Assembly: GCA_028704525.1 (NCBI GenBank) | Contig: JAQWFF010000003.1 | Span: 1 to 32,020, forward strand | DNA: 32,020 nt | Direction of reading: 5' to 3' | DNA from: Candidatus Dojkabacteria bacterium | GTDB taxonomy: Bacteria; Patescibacteriota; Dojkabacteria; SC72 | Shown: piece after piece, positions 26,325 through 32,020 of the stretch | Layout: each line of letters starts with the position of its first letter | Numbering within the stretch: the first letter of the stretch is position 1 | Made by a program: the position numbers and the translations under genes | The notes under the pieces: generated by a model | The model's database searches: none | The model's input: only the letters and a program-made list of their open reading frames with translations | Told to the model about the DNA's origin: nothing

Positions 26325-27362
26325 ATGGAGCAAACATATACAAGAAAAGATATAAGTAAGGATACAATAGAATTAACAATTACAATTCCCCACGAAAGTT
26401 TTAAAAGTAGTTACGAGATTGTTTTAAAAGACTACACAAAAGATACAAATATAAAAGGATTTAGAAAAGGGAAAGTTCCTTCTGAACTCCTAGAACCAAA
26501 TATAAAAGAGAACATAATCATAGAGACAATAGAGAAGCTTGCCCCACTATATATTAATATGGCAATTCAGAAAGAGAACTTAGAGATAATTGCACCACCT
26601 ACATATAAAGAATTCCCAAAGATTAAAGATGGTCAAGACATACAATTCACAATAACAATTACCATCCTTCCTGAATTTAAATTAGGTAATCTTAAAAAAA
26701 TTAAGATTAAAAAAGAGAAAGCGATAGTGGAGGATAAAGAGGTAGAGGATGCGATAGAAGATATAAAGAAAAATAGGGAAACCAAAGCAAAGAGTATTGA
26801 TGACAAGTGGGCATTAGAGATAGCAAAGATGCTAAAGATTGAAAATATTAAAACGTTACAGGAACTCAAAGAACATATTAAAGATGCACTAACTGCACAG
26901 AAAGAGCACATGCTAATACACAAGAGAGAACAAGAAGCATTAATAGAAGCAATTAAACTATCAAAGATAGAGATACCCCAAGCAGCAATAAAATATGAAG
27001 CAAGTGAAAGAGAGAGATCTTTTATAAACGACATGCAACAGAGAGGTGTTAAGGTTGAAGATTTTCTTAAATCTCAGAATATAACAATGGATAAACTTAG
27101 AGAACTTTGGGAGAGAGATTCTAAAGAGGCTCTAGAAACAGATGTGTTTCTAAAAATGTATACAAAAGAAAAAGACATTAAGATAACAGATAAAGAGTTA
27201 AAAGAGAGAATTGATTATATTAAAAAAGCATCTCCTGATAATAAAGATACAAGCATATATGAAGACCCAAGATGGCAGAACTATGTAAAAACAGTACAAA
27301 CAAAAGAGAAAGCTTTTGAAATGTTTAGAGAGGAAGTGTTAGGAGATACACATAAAGATTAA
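26325..27362 (+). CDS. tig: Trigger factor, PPIase domain absent
   Basis: Ribosome-associated chaperone that meets nascent chains at the exit tunnel. The N-terminal ribosome-binding domain (about 1-125) contains the signature GFRKGKVP (45-52) in its exposed loop and ends with the ITILPEFKLGNL strand. It passes almost directly, via KIKIKKEKAIVEDKEVEDAIEDI, into the helical C-terminal substrate-cradling domain (about 130-345). The FKBP-type PPIase domain of about 90 residues is missing, so the protein is 345 instead of about 430 residues. Family knowledge says that domain is dispensable for chaperone activity. clpP follows after 16 bases, the common tig-clpP order. Confidence 0.92.
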   Translation: MEQTYTRKDISKDTIELTITIPHESFKSSYEIVLKDYTKDTNIKGFRKGKVPSELLEPNIKENIIIETIEKLAPLYINMAIQKENLEIIAPPTYKEFPKIKDGQDIQFTITITILPEFKLGNLKKIKIKKEKAIVEDKEVEDAIEDIKKNRETKAKSIDDKWALEIAKMLKIENIKTLQELKEHIKDALTAQKEHMLIHKREQEALIEAIKLSKIEIPQAAIKYEASERERSFINDMQQRGVKVEDFLKSQNITMDKLRELWERDSKEALETDVFLKMYTKEKDIKITDKELKERIDYIKKASPDNKDTSIYEDPRWQNYVKTVQTKEKAFEMFREEVLGDTHKD

Positions 27363-27378
27363 TTTAAATATATAGAGT

Positions 27379-27960
27379 ATGTATTTAATACCTACAGTCA
27401 TAGAGAAAGACAAAGAGGGGGAAAGAGCATACGATATTTACTCTAGATTACTTAAAGACAGGATTGTATTCGTAAGTGGGAAGATAGATACAGAAATGGC
27501 TAATACTGTTGTAGCACAGTTACTATTTCTAGAAAAAGAAAACCCCAATGAAGATATACAAATGTTTATAAACTCATATGGTGGAGAGATAACAGCTGGT
27601 ATGGCAATACTTGATACTATGAACTACATAAAGTGTGATGTCTCAACAATAGCCGTTGGACTTGCTGCATCAATGGGTTCTATCCTTCTTGCTAATGGTA
27701 CAAACGGAAAACGATTTGCACTTCCAAATAGTAAAATACATATACATCAACCACTAGGTGGGGTGGAGGGACAGGCAAGTGATATAGCAATAGAGGCTGA
27801 AGAGATACTAAAAACAAGAAAAATCCTTTATGAACTTCTATCAGATAAAACAGGGAAGAGTGTAAAGGATATTGAAAAAGATGCAGATAGAGATAAATAC
27901 TTTACAGCCAAAGAGGCTAAAGAGTATGGGATAGTAGATAAAATTATTAAAAAAAGATAG
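27379..27960 (+). CDS. clpP: ATP-dependent Clp protease proteolytic subunit
   Basis: A 193-residue serine peptidase that forms the tetradecameric ClpP barrel fed by a Clp ATPase. The catalytic triad is intact: Ser98 in GLAASMGS, His123 in HIHQPLGG and Asp172 in [11 protein letters not shown]. The N-terminal [30 protein letters not shown] and the [12 protein letters not shown] segment are typical. There is little or no propeptide. It follows trigger factor after 16 bases and is followed after 2 bases by an unknown gene, suggesting one operon. Confidence 0.97.
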   Translation: MYLIPTVIEKDKEGERAYDIYSRLLKDRIVFVSGKIDTEMANTVVAQLLFLEKENPNEDIQMFINSYGGEITAGMAILDTMNYIKCDVSTIAVGLAASMGSILLANGTNGKRFALPNSKIHIHQPLGGVEGQASDIAIEAEEILKTRKILYELLSDKTGKSVKDIEKDADRDKYFTAKEAKEYGIVDKIIKKR

Positions 27961-27962
27961 TT

Positions 27963-28457
27963 ATGAGTATATCAGAAGACCCATTTAAAGAAGCAGCCAT
28001 GCAAGGTTCGTTAGATATAATAAGAGATGGTATTAAAAGTACCATAGAGGGAGGATCTATAGATAAAGAAGTAATGGACATAAACAGGGAAGATGTTGAT
28101 GTATATATGAGAAAGATAGTAGATGATCAAGACCTGGAATATAAATTAACTAGAGTTAGATCTTTACACGTAGATGACTTAAAAACATTCTGGCTACTTT
28201 GTGATAGCGCTAATGTATGTAATGTTGAACCCCCTTTAATAGGTGAACAAAAAGTATATTTTCTTGAGACTTCTGATTCAGCTGTGTTTTTATACCCAAT
28301 ACAGATGAGTCATAAGAAAATGCACATACATATAGAACTCTTTAATGATAATACTTCCAAATTTATTAAAGATATGCGGGACAAACTTAACGAAGAAAAA
28401 GATTTAAAAAATATTGATTTCGTTAAGTTTAATAAGGTGGAAGTTCAAAAGGAGTAG
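27963..28457 (+). CDS. Uncharacterised 164-residue acidic protein downstream of clpP
   Basis: I do not recognise a family. The protein is soluble (no hydrophobic helix) and acidic, with a helical N-terminal half (KEAAMQGSLDIIRDGIK, REDVDVYMRKIVDDQDLEYKLTRVR) and a beta-rich middle (EQKVYFLETSDSAVFLYPI, MHIHIELFND). The ATG is 2 bases after the clpP stop, so it is very likely cotranscribed and translationally coupled with tig-clpP; a Clp substrate or adaptor is a speculation from position only. Its last 29 bases overlap the 3' end of the convergent gene. Confidence 0.75.
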   Translation: MSISEDPFKEAAMQGSLDIIRDGIKSTIEGGSIDKEVMDINREDVDVYMRKIVDDQDLEYKLTRVRSLHVDDLKTFWLLCDSANVCNVEPPLIGEQKVYFLETSDSAVFLYPIQMSHKKMHIHIELFNDNTSKFIKDMRDKLNEEKDLKNIDFVKFNKVEVQKE

Positions 28458-29046
28458 ACTGTTCAACTTTCCTTATACCAAACTCATTTACTACATACTC
28501 TTGATTTTGGATTGTATTTACAGTAACAAAATCACAATCTTCATTCCCTCTAAATGATAAAACTGGTTTATATCCCTCATCTGTTAATATAAATGTAGAG
28601 GTATTACAATCCTCATAGAACTTAGAAGTATTTTCAAGATTACTAAGTGTTTCAAACAAGAGAGGACCACCATATCCCTCAATTAAAAGTATATCTGGTT
28701 TCAATGTATAGCTCTGGCAATTCTTCTTTCCTCCAGTTTTCTCTTTAAAAGAAATGAATCTATAATCAGGAGATTCATATATATTTGTTGTTACTTTAAT
28801 TTCTCCATTCGATATATTATCCCCATGTAACAATCTTCTTTTTCTTTCATTAAGAAATAGACATGACACAGAGCAATTTTCCTCTCTGCTATTACTGCCT
28901 TCATATCTATATATTATTATTGGGGAATTATTTAAATCTGGTTTGGGAAAGGATAAATACTTTTCTTGTTTTAGAAGATGTCTGTTTGTTCTATTTATCT
29001 TCTCTAGGGTAGTAATAGATTTAGTTTCTTTTAAATCTGTTAACAT
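28429..29046 (-). CDS. Uncharacterised 205-residue protein
   Basis: No family recognised. There is no signal peptide or membrane helix. The protein is predicted soluble, with five Cys in the contexts ENCSVSC, KKNCQS, YEDCNT and NEDCDF, and strand-like stretches (PIIIYRYEG, ILLIEGYGGPLLFETL, TFILTDEGYKPVLSFRG). The frame is clean over 205 codons, and an inverted repeat lies 2 bases upstream of the ATG. It is convergent with the gene after clpP (29-base overlap) and divergent from tRNA-Val. It could be lineage-specific. Confidence 0.65.
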   Translation of the reverse strand: MLTDLKETKSITTLEKINRTNRHLLKQEKYLSFPKPDLNNSPIIIYRYEGSNSREENCSVSCLFLNERKRRLLHGDNISNGEIKVTTNIYESPDYRFISFKEKTGGKKNCQSYTLKPDILLIEGYGGPLLFETLSNLENTSKFYEDCNTSTFILTDEGYKPVLSFRGNEDCDFVTVNTIQNQEYVVNEFGIRKVEQSTPFELPPY

Positions 29047-29048
29047 AA

Positions 29049-29071
29049 TACTAAATACCTATAATTTAGTA
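29049..29071. repeat. Inverted repeat TACTAAAT-7-ATTTAGTA before the 29046 gene
   Basis: A perfect 8-bp inverted repeat (29049-29056 and 29064-29071) with a 7-base spacer lies immediately upstream of the minus-strand ATG at 29046. The position over the presumed promoter suggests an operator for a dimeric repressor. It has no T-run and would make a poor terminator. Confidence 0.4.
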
Positions 29072-29099
29072 CTATAAACTCTATCATAACAATATATTA

Positions 29100-29128
29100 T
29101 TATCAATATCATATAAAAAGGGTATAAT
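29100..29128 (+). promoter_or_regulatory. Promoter of tRNA-Val (TTATCA-17-TATAAT)
   Basis: TTATCA (29100-29105) and a perfect TATAAT (29123-29128) with a 17-base spacer. The expected transcription start is near 29135, 3 bases before the mature tRNA 5' end. Confidence 0.7.
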
Positions 29129-29137
29129 ACAAAAGAA

Positions 29138-29214
29138 GGACGATTAGCTCAGCTGGTTAGAGCATCACATTGACATTGTGAAGGTCACAGGTCCGAGCCC
29201 TGTATCGTCCACCA
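29138..29214 (+). tRNA. tRNA-Val (anticodon GAC), CCA encoded
   Basis: A full cloverleaf can be drawn. The acceptor GGACGAT/ATCGTCC is perfect (29138-29144 with 29204-29210), the D stem is GCTC/GAGC, and the anticodon stem TCACA/TGTGA encloses loop TTGACAT, giving anticodon GAC at 29172-29174. The T stem is ACAGG/CCTGT. The discriminator is A211 (base 29211) and CCA is encoded at 29212-29214. The T loop reads TCCGAGC, so position 55 is C where T (pseudouridine in RNA) is almost universal. Confidence 0.95.
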
Positions 29215-29218
29215 TTAA

Positions 29219-29305
29219 ATATGTAGAAATGTAACAAATGTAAAAGATATAGATAAAGAGATACTAGAATGGATTAAAGAGGCTTACAATTTAGAAAAAT
29301 GTTAA
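29219..29305 (+). pseudogene. Possible C-terminal gene remnant after tRNA-Val
   Basis: A frame without a start codon runs from just after the TAA at 29216 to a TAA at 29303. Its end (DIDKEILEWIKEAYNLEKC) has an amphipathic, protein-like composition. It could be the tail of a gene truncated by recombination at the tRNA. It is short enough to be chance. Confidence 0.2.
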
Positions 29306-29324
29306 TTAATAATCAAAAACTACA

Positions 29325-29954
29325 ATGAGCAAAATGGAGAACGAGATACTTGCTGTTCAATCGAAAGATGTATCAGAGATTACAAAAGCTTGTATAGAAA
29401 ACAATGGCTTTAAGTTATTTGAAAACGAAGAAGAATATGAAGAGTTATTAAATATCAGCCTTACAAAACAAAGAGGTAAATTAGAAAATGATTCTTCATA
29501 TAAACAAATAATCCCATATTTAATGATGCTATATAAAAACAAAATATTCTATTATATTAGAGCACAAGGTGGGAATGAGGCTAGATTACACAATAAATTA
29601 TCTATTGGAGTAGGGGGACATATAGAGATAGAAGATACAGAATCTCCAGATGAAACCATTAGACATGCACTCATCAGAGAAGCTCAAGAAGAAATCGGAG
29701 AGAATATTAATCTTTCAAATATATATCCACTAGGATTTATATACACAGAACAGAGTGAAGTGGATCAAGTACATTTGGGTATACTCTTTGTTGGAGATAT
29801 ACTGAACGAAGATATAAATGTAAACCATGAGGAAGTAGGAGAAAATGGTTTTCTAAACAAACAAGAAATGGATAAACTCATGCATAATGGAAATTATACT
29901 CCCGAGAACTGGACCAGAATAGCATGGTGTATGGCACAAGAATTAATTAACTAA
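29325..29954 (+). CDS. Nudix hydrolase
   Basis: A 209-residue protein that would hydrolyse a nucleoside diphosphate linked to another group; the substrate is unknown. An N-terminal segment (about 1-60) precedes the Nudix fold. The region HNKLSIGVGGHIEIED leads into the Nudix box, with Glu110, then seven residues to Arg118-Glu119, Glu122 and Glu123 (REAQEEIGENI); all metal-binding glutamates are present. The Gly-to-Glu distance is longer than the canonical five residues. The start at 29325 has a second ATG three codons later. It is the first gene after tRNA-Val and lies 22 bases before the Ham1-like gene. Confidence 0.9.
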   Translation: MSKMENEILAVQSKDVSEITKACIENNGFKLFENEEEYEELLNISLTKQRGKLENDSSYKQIIPYLMMLYKNKIFYYIRAQGGNEARLHNKLSIGVGGHIEIEDTESPDETIRHALIREAQEEIGENINLSNIYPLGFIYTEQSEVDQVHLGILFVGDILNEDINVNHEEVGENGFLNKQEMDKLMHNGNYTPENWTRIAWCMAQELIN

Positions 29955-29976
29955 ATTTTTATCATTCTACTTTTTA

Positions 29977-30531
29977 ATGATTTTATACATAACCTCAAAT
30001 CAGAATAAAATAGTAACTGCGAATAGATTACTGAAACCATTTGGAATAAGTGTAGAAGGTTTGAAAGTAGATGGTATTATCGAACCTCAGATGGAAGATA
30101 TTGAAGAGATATCAAAGTTCAAAGCACAACAAGCATTTGATAAAATACAAAGACCATTAATTGTAAGTGATTGTAGTTGGATGATTGCTGCACTAAATGG
30201 TTTCCCAGGACCATATATGGCATTTGTTAACAAATGGTTTACATTCCAGGATTTTCTTAACTTAATGAGAGACAAAAAGAATAAAGAAATAGTTCTCAGA
30301 GAATGTGTTACATATATTGATGAGAAACAATTAAAAACATTTATTCATGATACAAAAGGTTTATTACTTGAGAGAGAATCTGGAAAAGCTACTCCTATAG
30401 ATCAAATAATAACATTTAGAGAAGATAAAAAATCTGTTGCTCAATGTCAAAATGAAAATCTTCCAAGAATTCCACAAAATGAATTATGGAATGAAGTGGG
30501 AAATTGGTTGAAAAAGAATAATCTTGGATAA
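29977..30531 (+). CDS. Ham1/RdgB-like non-canonical NTP pyrophosphatase
   Basis: The family removes inosine and xanthosine triphosphates from the pool. The 184-residue protein has the N-terminal substrate-loop motif TSNQNK (6-11), the region EPQMEDIEEISKFKAQQAF that carries the conserved acidic residues, the VSDCSWMIAALNGFPGPY segment (63-80; family consensus is xEDSGLxxxALNGxPGxYS) and a Phe-Trp-rich helix after it. Asp65 is retained, but the Ser/Thr-Gly following it is Cys-Ser-Trp. The C-terminus lacks the usual SHRxxAL motif, so substrate choice may differ. It abuts the convergent Nudix gene with no spacer. Confidence 0.78.
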   Translation: MILYITSNQNKIVTANRLLKPFGISVEGLKVDGIIEPQMEDIEEISKFKAQQAFDKIQRPLIVSDCSWMIAALNGFPGPYMAFVNKWFTFQDFLNLMRDKKNKEIVLRECVTYIDEKQLKTFIHDTKGLLLERESGKATPIDQIITFREDKKSVAQCQNENLPRIPQNELWNEVGNWLKKNNLG

Positions 30532-30993
30532 TTAATCTCTTTCTTTTAAATATTTATTAAGAGAATTCACAATCCACTCTTTAACTGCTCCTGAATACAA
30601 TTTTAATCTAGGGACATCTGTAAGTGATACCCATATAGGTTCGTAATAATTGGATTCATCCGTCTCTCTTGATTCTTCTCCAGATAGTGTAGGTTCTCCT
30701 GATTTCCATTTACCAACAAAGTAATATTCTAATTTTTCTATATCTTTATCTTTATGATTCTTAAATTCAAATGCCAATTCAAAATTACTTACCTCTACTG
30801 TAGTTTCCTCTTTAACTTCCCTAATAACTGTATCTATTGGTTTCTCTCCTTTTTCCATATGTCCACCAGGAAGTACATAATACTCTCTTCCTTTCTTTCT
30901 TCTAAACATTAGAAGTATTTGATCATCCTTTAATACAATTCCTCTACACTGAACATTTTCTATTCTTATATCTGCATCTTCTGGAGTTCTCAT
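30532..30993 (-). CDS. Nudix hydrolase (MutT-like)
   Basis: A compact 153-residue Nudix protein. The box is almost canonical: Gly44-HMEKG-Glu50-KPIDTVI-Arg58-Glu59-Val-Lys-Glu62-Glu63-Thr-Thr-Val, with Thr in place of the second Gly. The preceding strand VQCRGIVLKDDQILLMFRRK and YYVLPGGHMEKGE are typical of MutT/NUDT-type enzymes. Candidate substrates are oxidised or other non-canonical nucleotides; this is inference. It is transcribed toward the Ham1-like gene, with zero bases between stops, and away from the GNAT leader; a palindrome lies 15 bases upstream. Confidence 0.9.
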   Translation of the reverse strand: MRTPEDADIRIENVQCRGIVLKDDQILLMFRRKKGREYYVLPGGHMEKGEKPIDTVIREVKEETTVEVSNFELAFEFKNHKDKDIEKLEYYFVGKWKSGEPTLSGEESRETDESNYYEPIWVSLTDVPRLKLYSGAVKEWIVNSLNKYLKERD

Positions 30994-31007
30994 TAAATAT
31001 ATTTAAT

Positions 31008-31027
31008 TAGTTAAATTGATTTAACTA
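31008..31027. repeat. Operator-like palindrome TAGTTAAAT-TG-ATTTAACTA
   Basis: A perfect 9-bp inverted repeat with a 2-base centre. It overlaps the expected -35 region of the rightward promoter (31046-31054) and the predicted start region of a leftward -10 (TATAAT on the minus strand at 31034-31029). The position between divergent genes suits binding by a dimeric regulator. Confidence 0.5.
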
Positions 31028-31045
31028 GATTATACTATAAAATAC

Positions 31046-31054
31046 TGATATAAT
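31046..31054 (+). promoter_or_regulatory. Extended -10 promoter (TGATATAAT) of the GNAT leader
   Basis: TGn followed by a perfect TATAAT. The predicted start is about 31060-31062, so the leader transcript would begin 2-4 bases before the leader-peptide ATG. No clear -35, as expected for this type. Confidence 0.65.
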
Positions 31055-31063
31055 TTCCCCATT

Positions 31064-31159
31064 ATGAAATACATAATACAGATAAGAACAGATTTAAATC
31101 ATGTTAAGGCCATGTCATATTGTGGTCTTAACTCTGCTGCTTATCTTTTCATTATGTAA
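31064..31159 (+). CDS. 31-residue leader peptide ORF upstream of the GNAT gene
   Basis: An ATG-to-TAA frame of 31 codons (MKYIIQIRTDLNHVKAMSYC at the start, ending AAYLFIM) begins 9 bases after the extended -10. It contains a strong hairpin (31103-31132) and, at codons 26-28, the 5' strand of the proposed antiterminator. A ribosome at the stop codon would cover that strand. Peptides placed like this serve as attenuation sensors elsewhere. There is no run of one amino-acid codon, so amino-acid starvation sensing is not obvious. Whether it is translated is unproven. Confidence 0.4.
   Translation: MKYIIQIRTDLNHVKAMSYCGLNSAAYLFIM
31103..31132 (+). promoter_or_regulatory. Leader hairpin 1 (GTTAAGGCCA/TGGTCTTAAC)
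   Basis: A 10-bp stem with one G-U pair and a 10-base loop TGTCATATTG, lying wholly inside the leader ORF. It has no T-tract and is not a terminator. Confidence 0.6.
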
Positions 31160-31190
31160 TCTTTAAACACATTTAACGAACAAGATAAGC
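31139..31190 (+). promoter_or_regulatory. Candidate antiterminator pairing
   Basis: GCTTATCTT (31139-31147) is perfectly complementary over 9 bases to AAGATAAGC (31182-31190). The second strand shares 31187-31190 with the 5' arm of the terminator stem, so the two structures cannot both form. The first strand is in the last third of the leader ORF, where a ribosome would mask it. Confidence 0.5.
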
Positions 31191-31213
31191 TTCCAAACGG
31201 AAGCTTTTTTTAT
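31187..31213 (+). terminator. Intrinsic terminator inside the GNAT leader
   Basis: A perfect 8-bp stem AAGCTTCC/GGAAGCTT (31187-31194 with 31199-31206), loop AAAC, followed by a T run (31207-31211). It lies about 105 bases before the GNAT start and would end most leader transcripts near 31213. A second competing pairing is possible: 31190-31200 (CTTCCAAACGG) with 31221-31231 (CCATTTGGAAG), 10 of 11 positions matched. Confidence 0.85.
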
Positions 31214-31236
31214 ATAAAAACCATTTGGAAGTTTCT

Positions 31237-31292
31237 CTCACTTGTTAAATCCAACAGAATGAATGGAGGTAAACATTCTTCTAACAGGTGAG
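31237..31292 (+). promoter_or_regulatory. Leader hairpin 2, presenting GGAGG in its loop
   Basis: Outer stem CTCACTTGTTA/TAACAGGTGAG (31237-31247 with 31282-31292; 11 pairs, one G-U) and inner stem AGAATG/CATTCT (31256-31261 with 31274-31279) around a 12-base loop that contains ATGGAGG. The same ATGGAGG recurs at the GNAT start (31317-31323). A 13-codon ORF begins at 31263. A translational control element is possible. Confidence 0.5.
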
Positions 31293-31316
31293 CTCTTTAA
31301 CTAAAAACTAATAAAT

Positions 31317-31970
31317 ATGGAGGACAAAATGTTTGGATGTACTTTTAAAATTGTCGGAAACAATCTCAGTCTTATACTGAGACCAGCGTTAGATAGTGAT
31401 GTCCCAAAGATGGCCAAAGATCTTTCAGATTGGGAAGTAAGAAAATATTTAGGTTTTGTAGAAGGATTAACAGAAAATGGCGAACGAGAATGGATAAAGA
31501 AAACAGCTGAAGATAAAAGCTGTATTACATGGTTAATACAGCCAGAGGGTATTACAGAAGCCATAGGGAGTACAGGACTTCATAGATTAAATGATGCACA
31601 TTCTTGTATATCAGGACTTGCCATATGGGACAAGAATTGGTGGAGAAAAGGTGTAGCATACACAAGCCATATTGGAAGAACATGGTTTGCTGCCAAACAA
31701 ATGGAGAAGTATACGATAACAAGCTTTGTCTTTTCTCCAAACATTGGTTCATGGAAAGCCCTAGAGAAAGTGGGATACACAAGAACTGGGATAGAACCCG
31801 TAAGTAAGGTTGTGAATGGAGCCTTTGTAGACAAATATATCTACACATGGATTAATCCTCTGTACACATCTATTCTCTTTCCTAATGGCATTCCAGAAGA
31901 GTATGCACCTTCTATAAAGAAAGCCAAAGAAACTTTGGAGCTGGGAGATGCATATATCAAATATATTTAG
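31317..31970 (+). CDS. GNAT acetyltransferase (RimJ/RimL-like)
   Basis: A 217-residue N-acetyltransferase of the Acetyltransf_3 type using acetyl-CoA. Visible elements are the start LSLILRPALDSDVPKMAKDL, a helix with the WxxR-type segment EREWIKKTAEDKS, the strand EAIGSTGLHRLND, the variant CoA-loop region WRKGVAYTSHIGRTWFAA (family Q/RxxGxG/A), and the closing SPNIGSWKALEKVGYTRTGIEP, diagnostic of RimJ/RimL-type proteins. A C-terminal tail of about 35 residues is extra. The substrate (protein N-terminus, small molecule or antibiotic) is unknown. GGAGG (31319-31323) lies 5 bases before the in-frame ATG at 31329, so the real start is probably 31329 (MFGCTFKIVG). The unusual leader upstream implies tight regulation. 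Confidence 0.9.
   Translation: MEDKMFGCTFKIVGNNLSLILRPALDSDVPKMAKDLSDWEVRKYLGFVEGLTENGEREWIKKTAEDKSCITWLIQPEGITEAIGSTGLHRLNDAHSCISGLAIWDKNWWRKGVAYTSHIGRTWFAAKQMEKYTITSFVFSPNIGSWKALEKVGYTRTGIEPVSKVVNGAFVDKYIYTWINPLYTSILFPNGIPEEYAPSIKKAKETLELGDAYIKYI
31319..31323 (+). promoter_or_regulatory. Shine-Dalgarno sequence (GGAGG) favouring the GNAT start at 31329
   Basis: GGAGG overlaps the first in-frame ATG (31317) and has 5 bases to the second (31329). It is the best ribosome-binding site in the window and argues for the second ATG. Confidence 0.55.
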
Positions 31971-31985
31971 TTTTTTAGTTAGGGG

Positions 31986-32020
31986 AACCTAGGTTTGTGT
32001 GAGTATTATATACTCTTTAA
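31986..32020. terminator. Palindrome and short hairpin at the window end, possible GNAT terminator
   Basis: AACCTAGGTT (31986-31995) is a perfect 10-base palindrome. GAGTAT-TAT-ATACTC (32001-32015) forms a 6-bp stem followed by TTT and then the window end. A weak terminator is plausible. Confidence 0.3.

Larger units (their letters stand above)
30994..31316. other. 323-base region between the Nudix and GNAT genes: divergent promoters, operator-like palindrome and a structured leader
   Basis: The largest gap without a main gene. It contains a perfect 20-base palindrome, outward-facing -10 boxes, a 31-codon leader ORF, a hairpin, an intrinsic terminator with competing pairings, and a second long hairpin. 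Each is listed separately. Confidence 0.8.

Noticed and set aside
31055-31213. Free-standing small RNA (SRP, 6S or tmRNA) ending at the 31187 terminator
   Set aside because: None of the conserved motifs of those RNAs is visible. An unknown sRNA remains possible, but the competing pairings and the gene immediately downstream favour a leader.
31207-31220. 14-base palindrome TTTTTATATAAAAA
   Set aside because: It arises from the T run of the terminator followed by an A-rich stretch; it may help make the terminator bidirectional but is not treated as a separate element.
1-32020. CRISPR array, insertion sequence or transposase
   Set aside because: No regularly spaced direct repeats, transposase motifs or terminal inverted repeats with target duplications were seen.

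Overview
The window looks like chromosomal DNA from a small-genome, AT-rich bacterium, most likely of the Candidate Phyla Radiation (Patescibacteria). A Dojkabacteria/WS6-like lineage is my guess, not something the sequence proves. Support comes from very compact gene packing with 2-29 bp gaps or overlaps, heavy ATA/AGA/AAA codon use, a threonyl-tRNA synthetase without its TGS domain, a trigger factor without its PPIase domain, and a large DUF2341/LamG surface protein. No coding frame is interrupted by TGA and TGA serves as a stop once (recG), so the standard bacterial code fits and the TGA=Gly lineages do not.

Layout. Bases 1-14413 (+) carry an RSH (ppGpp synthetase) gene cut by the window edge, a 36-residue membrane peptide, recG, a SpoU-type RNA methyltransferase, a 1050-residue multidomain surface protein, rsmD, then the translation block thrS-infC-rpmI-rplT, a clear terminator, and pheS-pheT. 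Convergent to pheT is a class A penicillin-binding protein with Ig-like repeats (-). It shares a 95-bp divergent promoter region with an orphan receiver/winged-helix regulator (+). Bases 18168-25499 (-) hold mutS, a PEP-synthase-like protein lacking its key catalytic residues, an AI-2E-family membrane protein, and an Ig-like membrane protein. Divergent from these is sortase, followed by trigger factor, clpP and a small unknown gene (+), then a convergent unknown gene (-).

Bases 29138-32020 look more accessory. A tRNA-Val(GAC) gene is followed by a Nudix hydrolase, a Ham1/RdgB-like NTP pyrophosphatase, a second Nudix hydrolase on the opposite strand, and a RimJ/RimL-like GNAT acetyltransferase. 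The GNAT gene is preceded by about 260 bases with an extended -10 promoter, a 31-codon leader ORF, a strong intrinsic terminator, two segments able to form mutually exclusive antiterminator pairings, and a second long hairpin displaying GGAGG. This resembles an attenuation-type switch and is the most interesting undescribed element here.

Other points worth a second look are the missing catalytic histidine of the PEP-synthase-like protein, the loss of hydrolase residues in the RSH protein, a LamG domain nested inside a repeated module of the surface protein, and a recurring arrangement in which a -10 box sits only 6-8 bases before the start codon. The last suggests leaderless transcription. 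All assignments come from reading motifs by eye; no database search was run.
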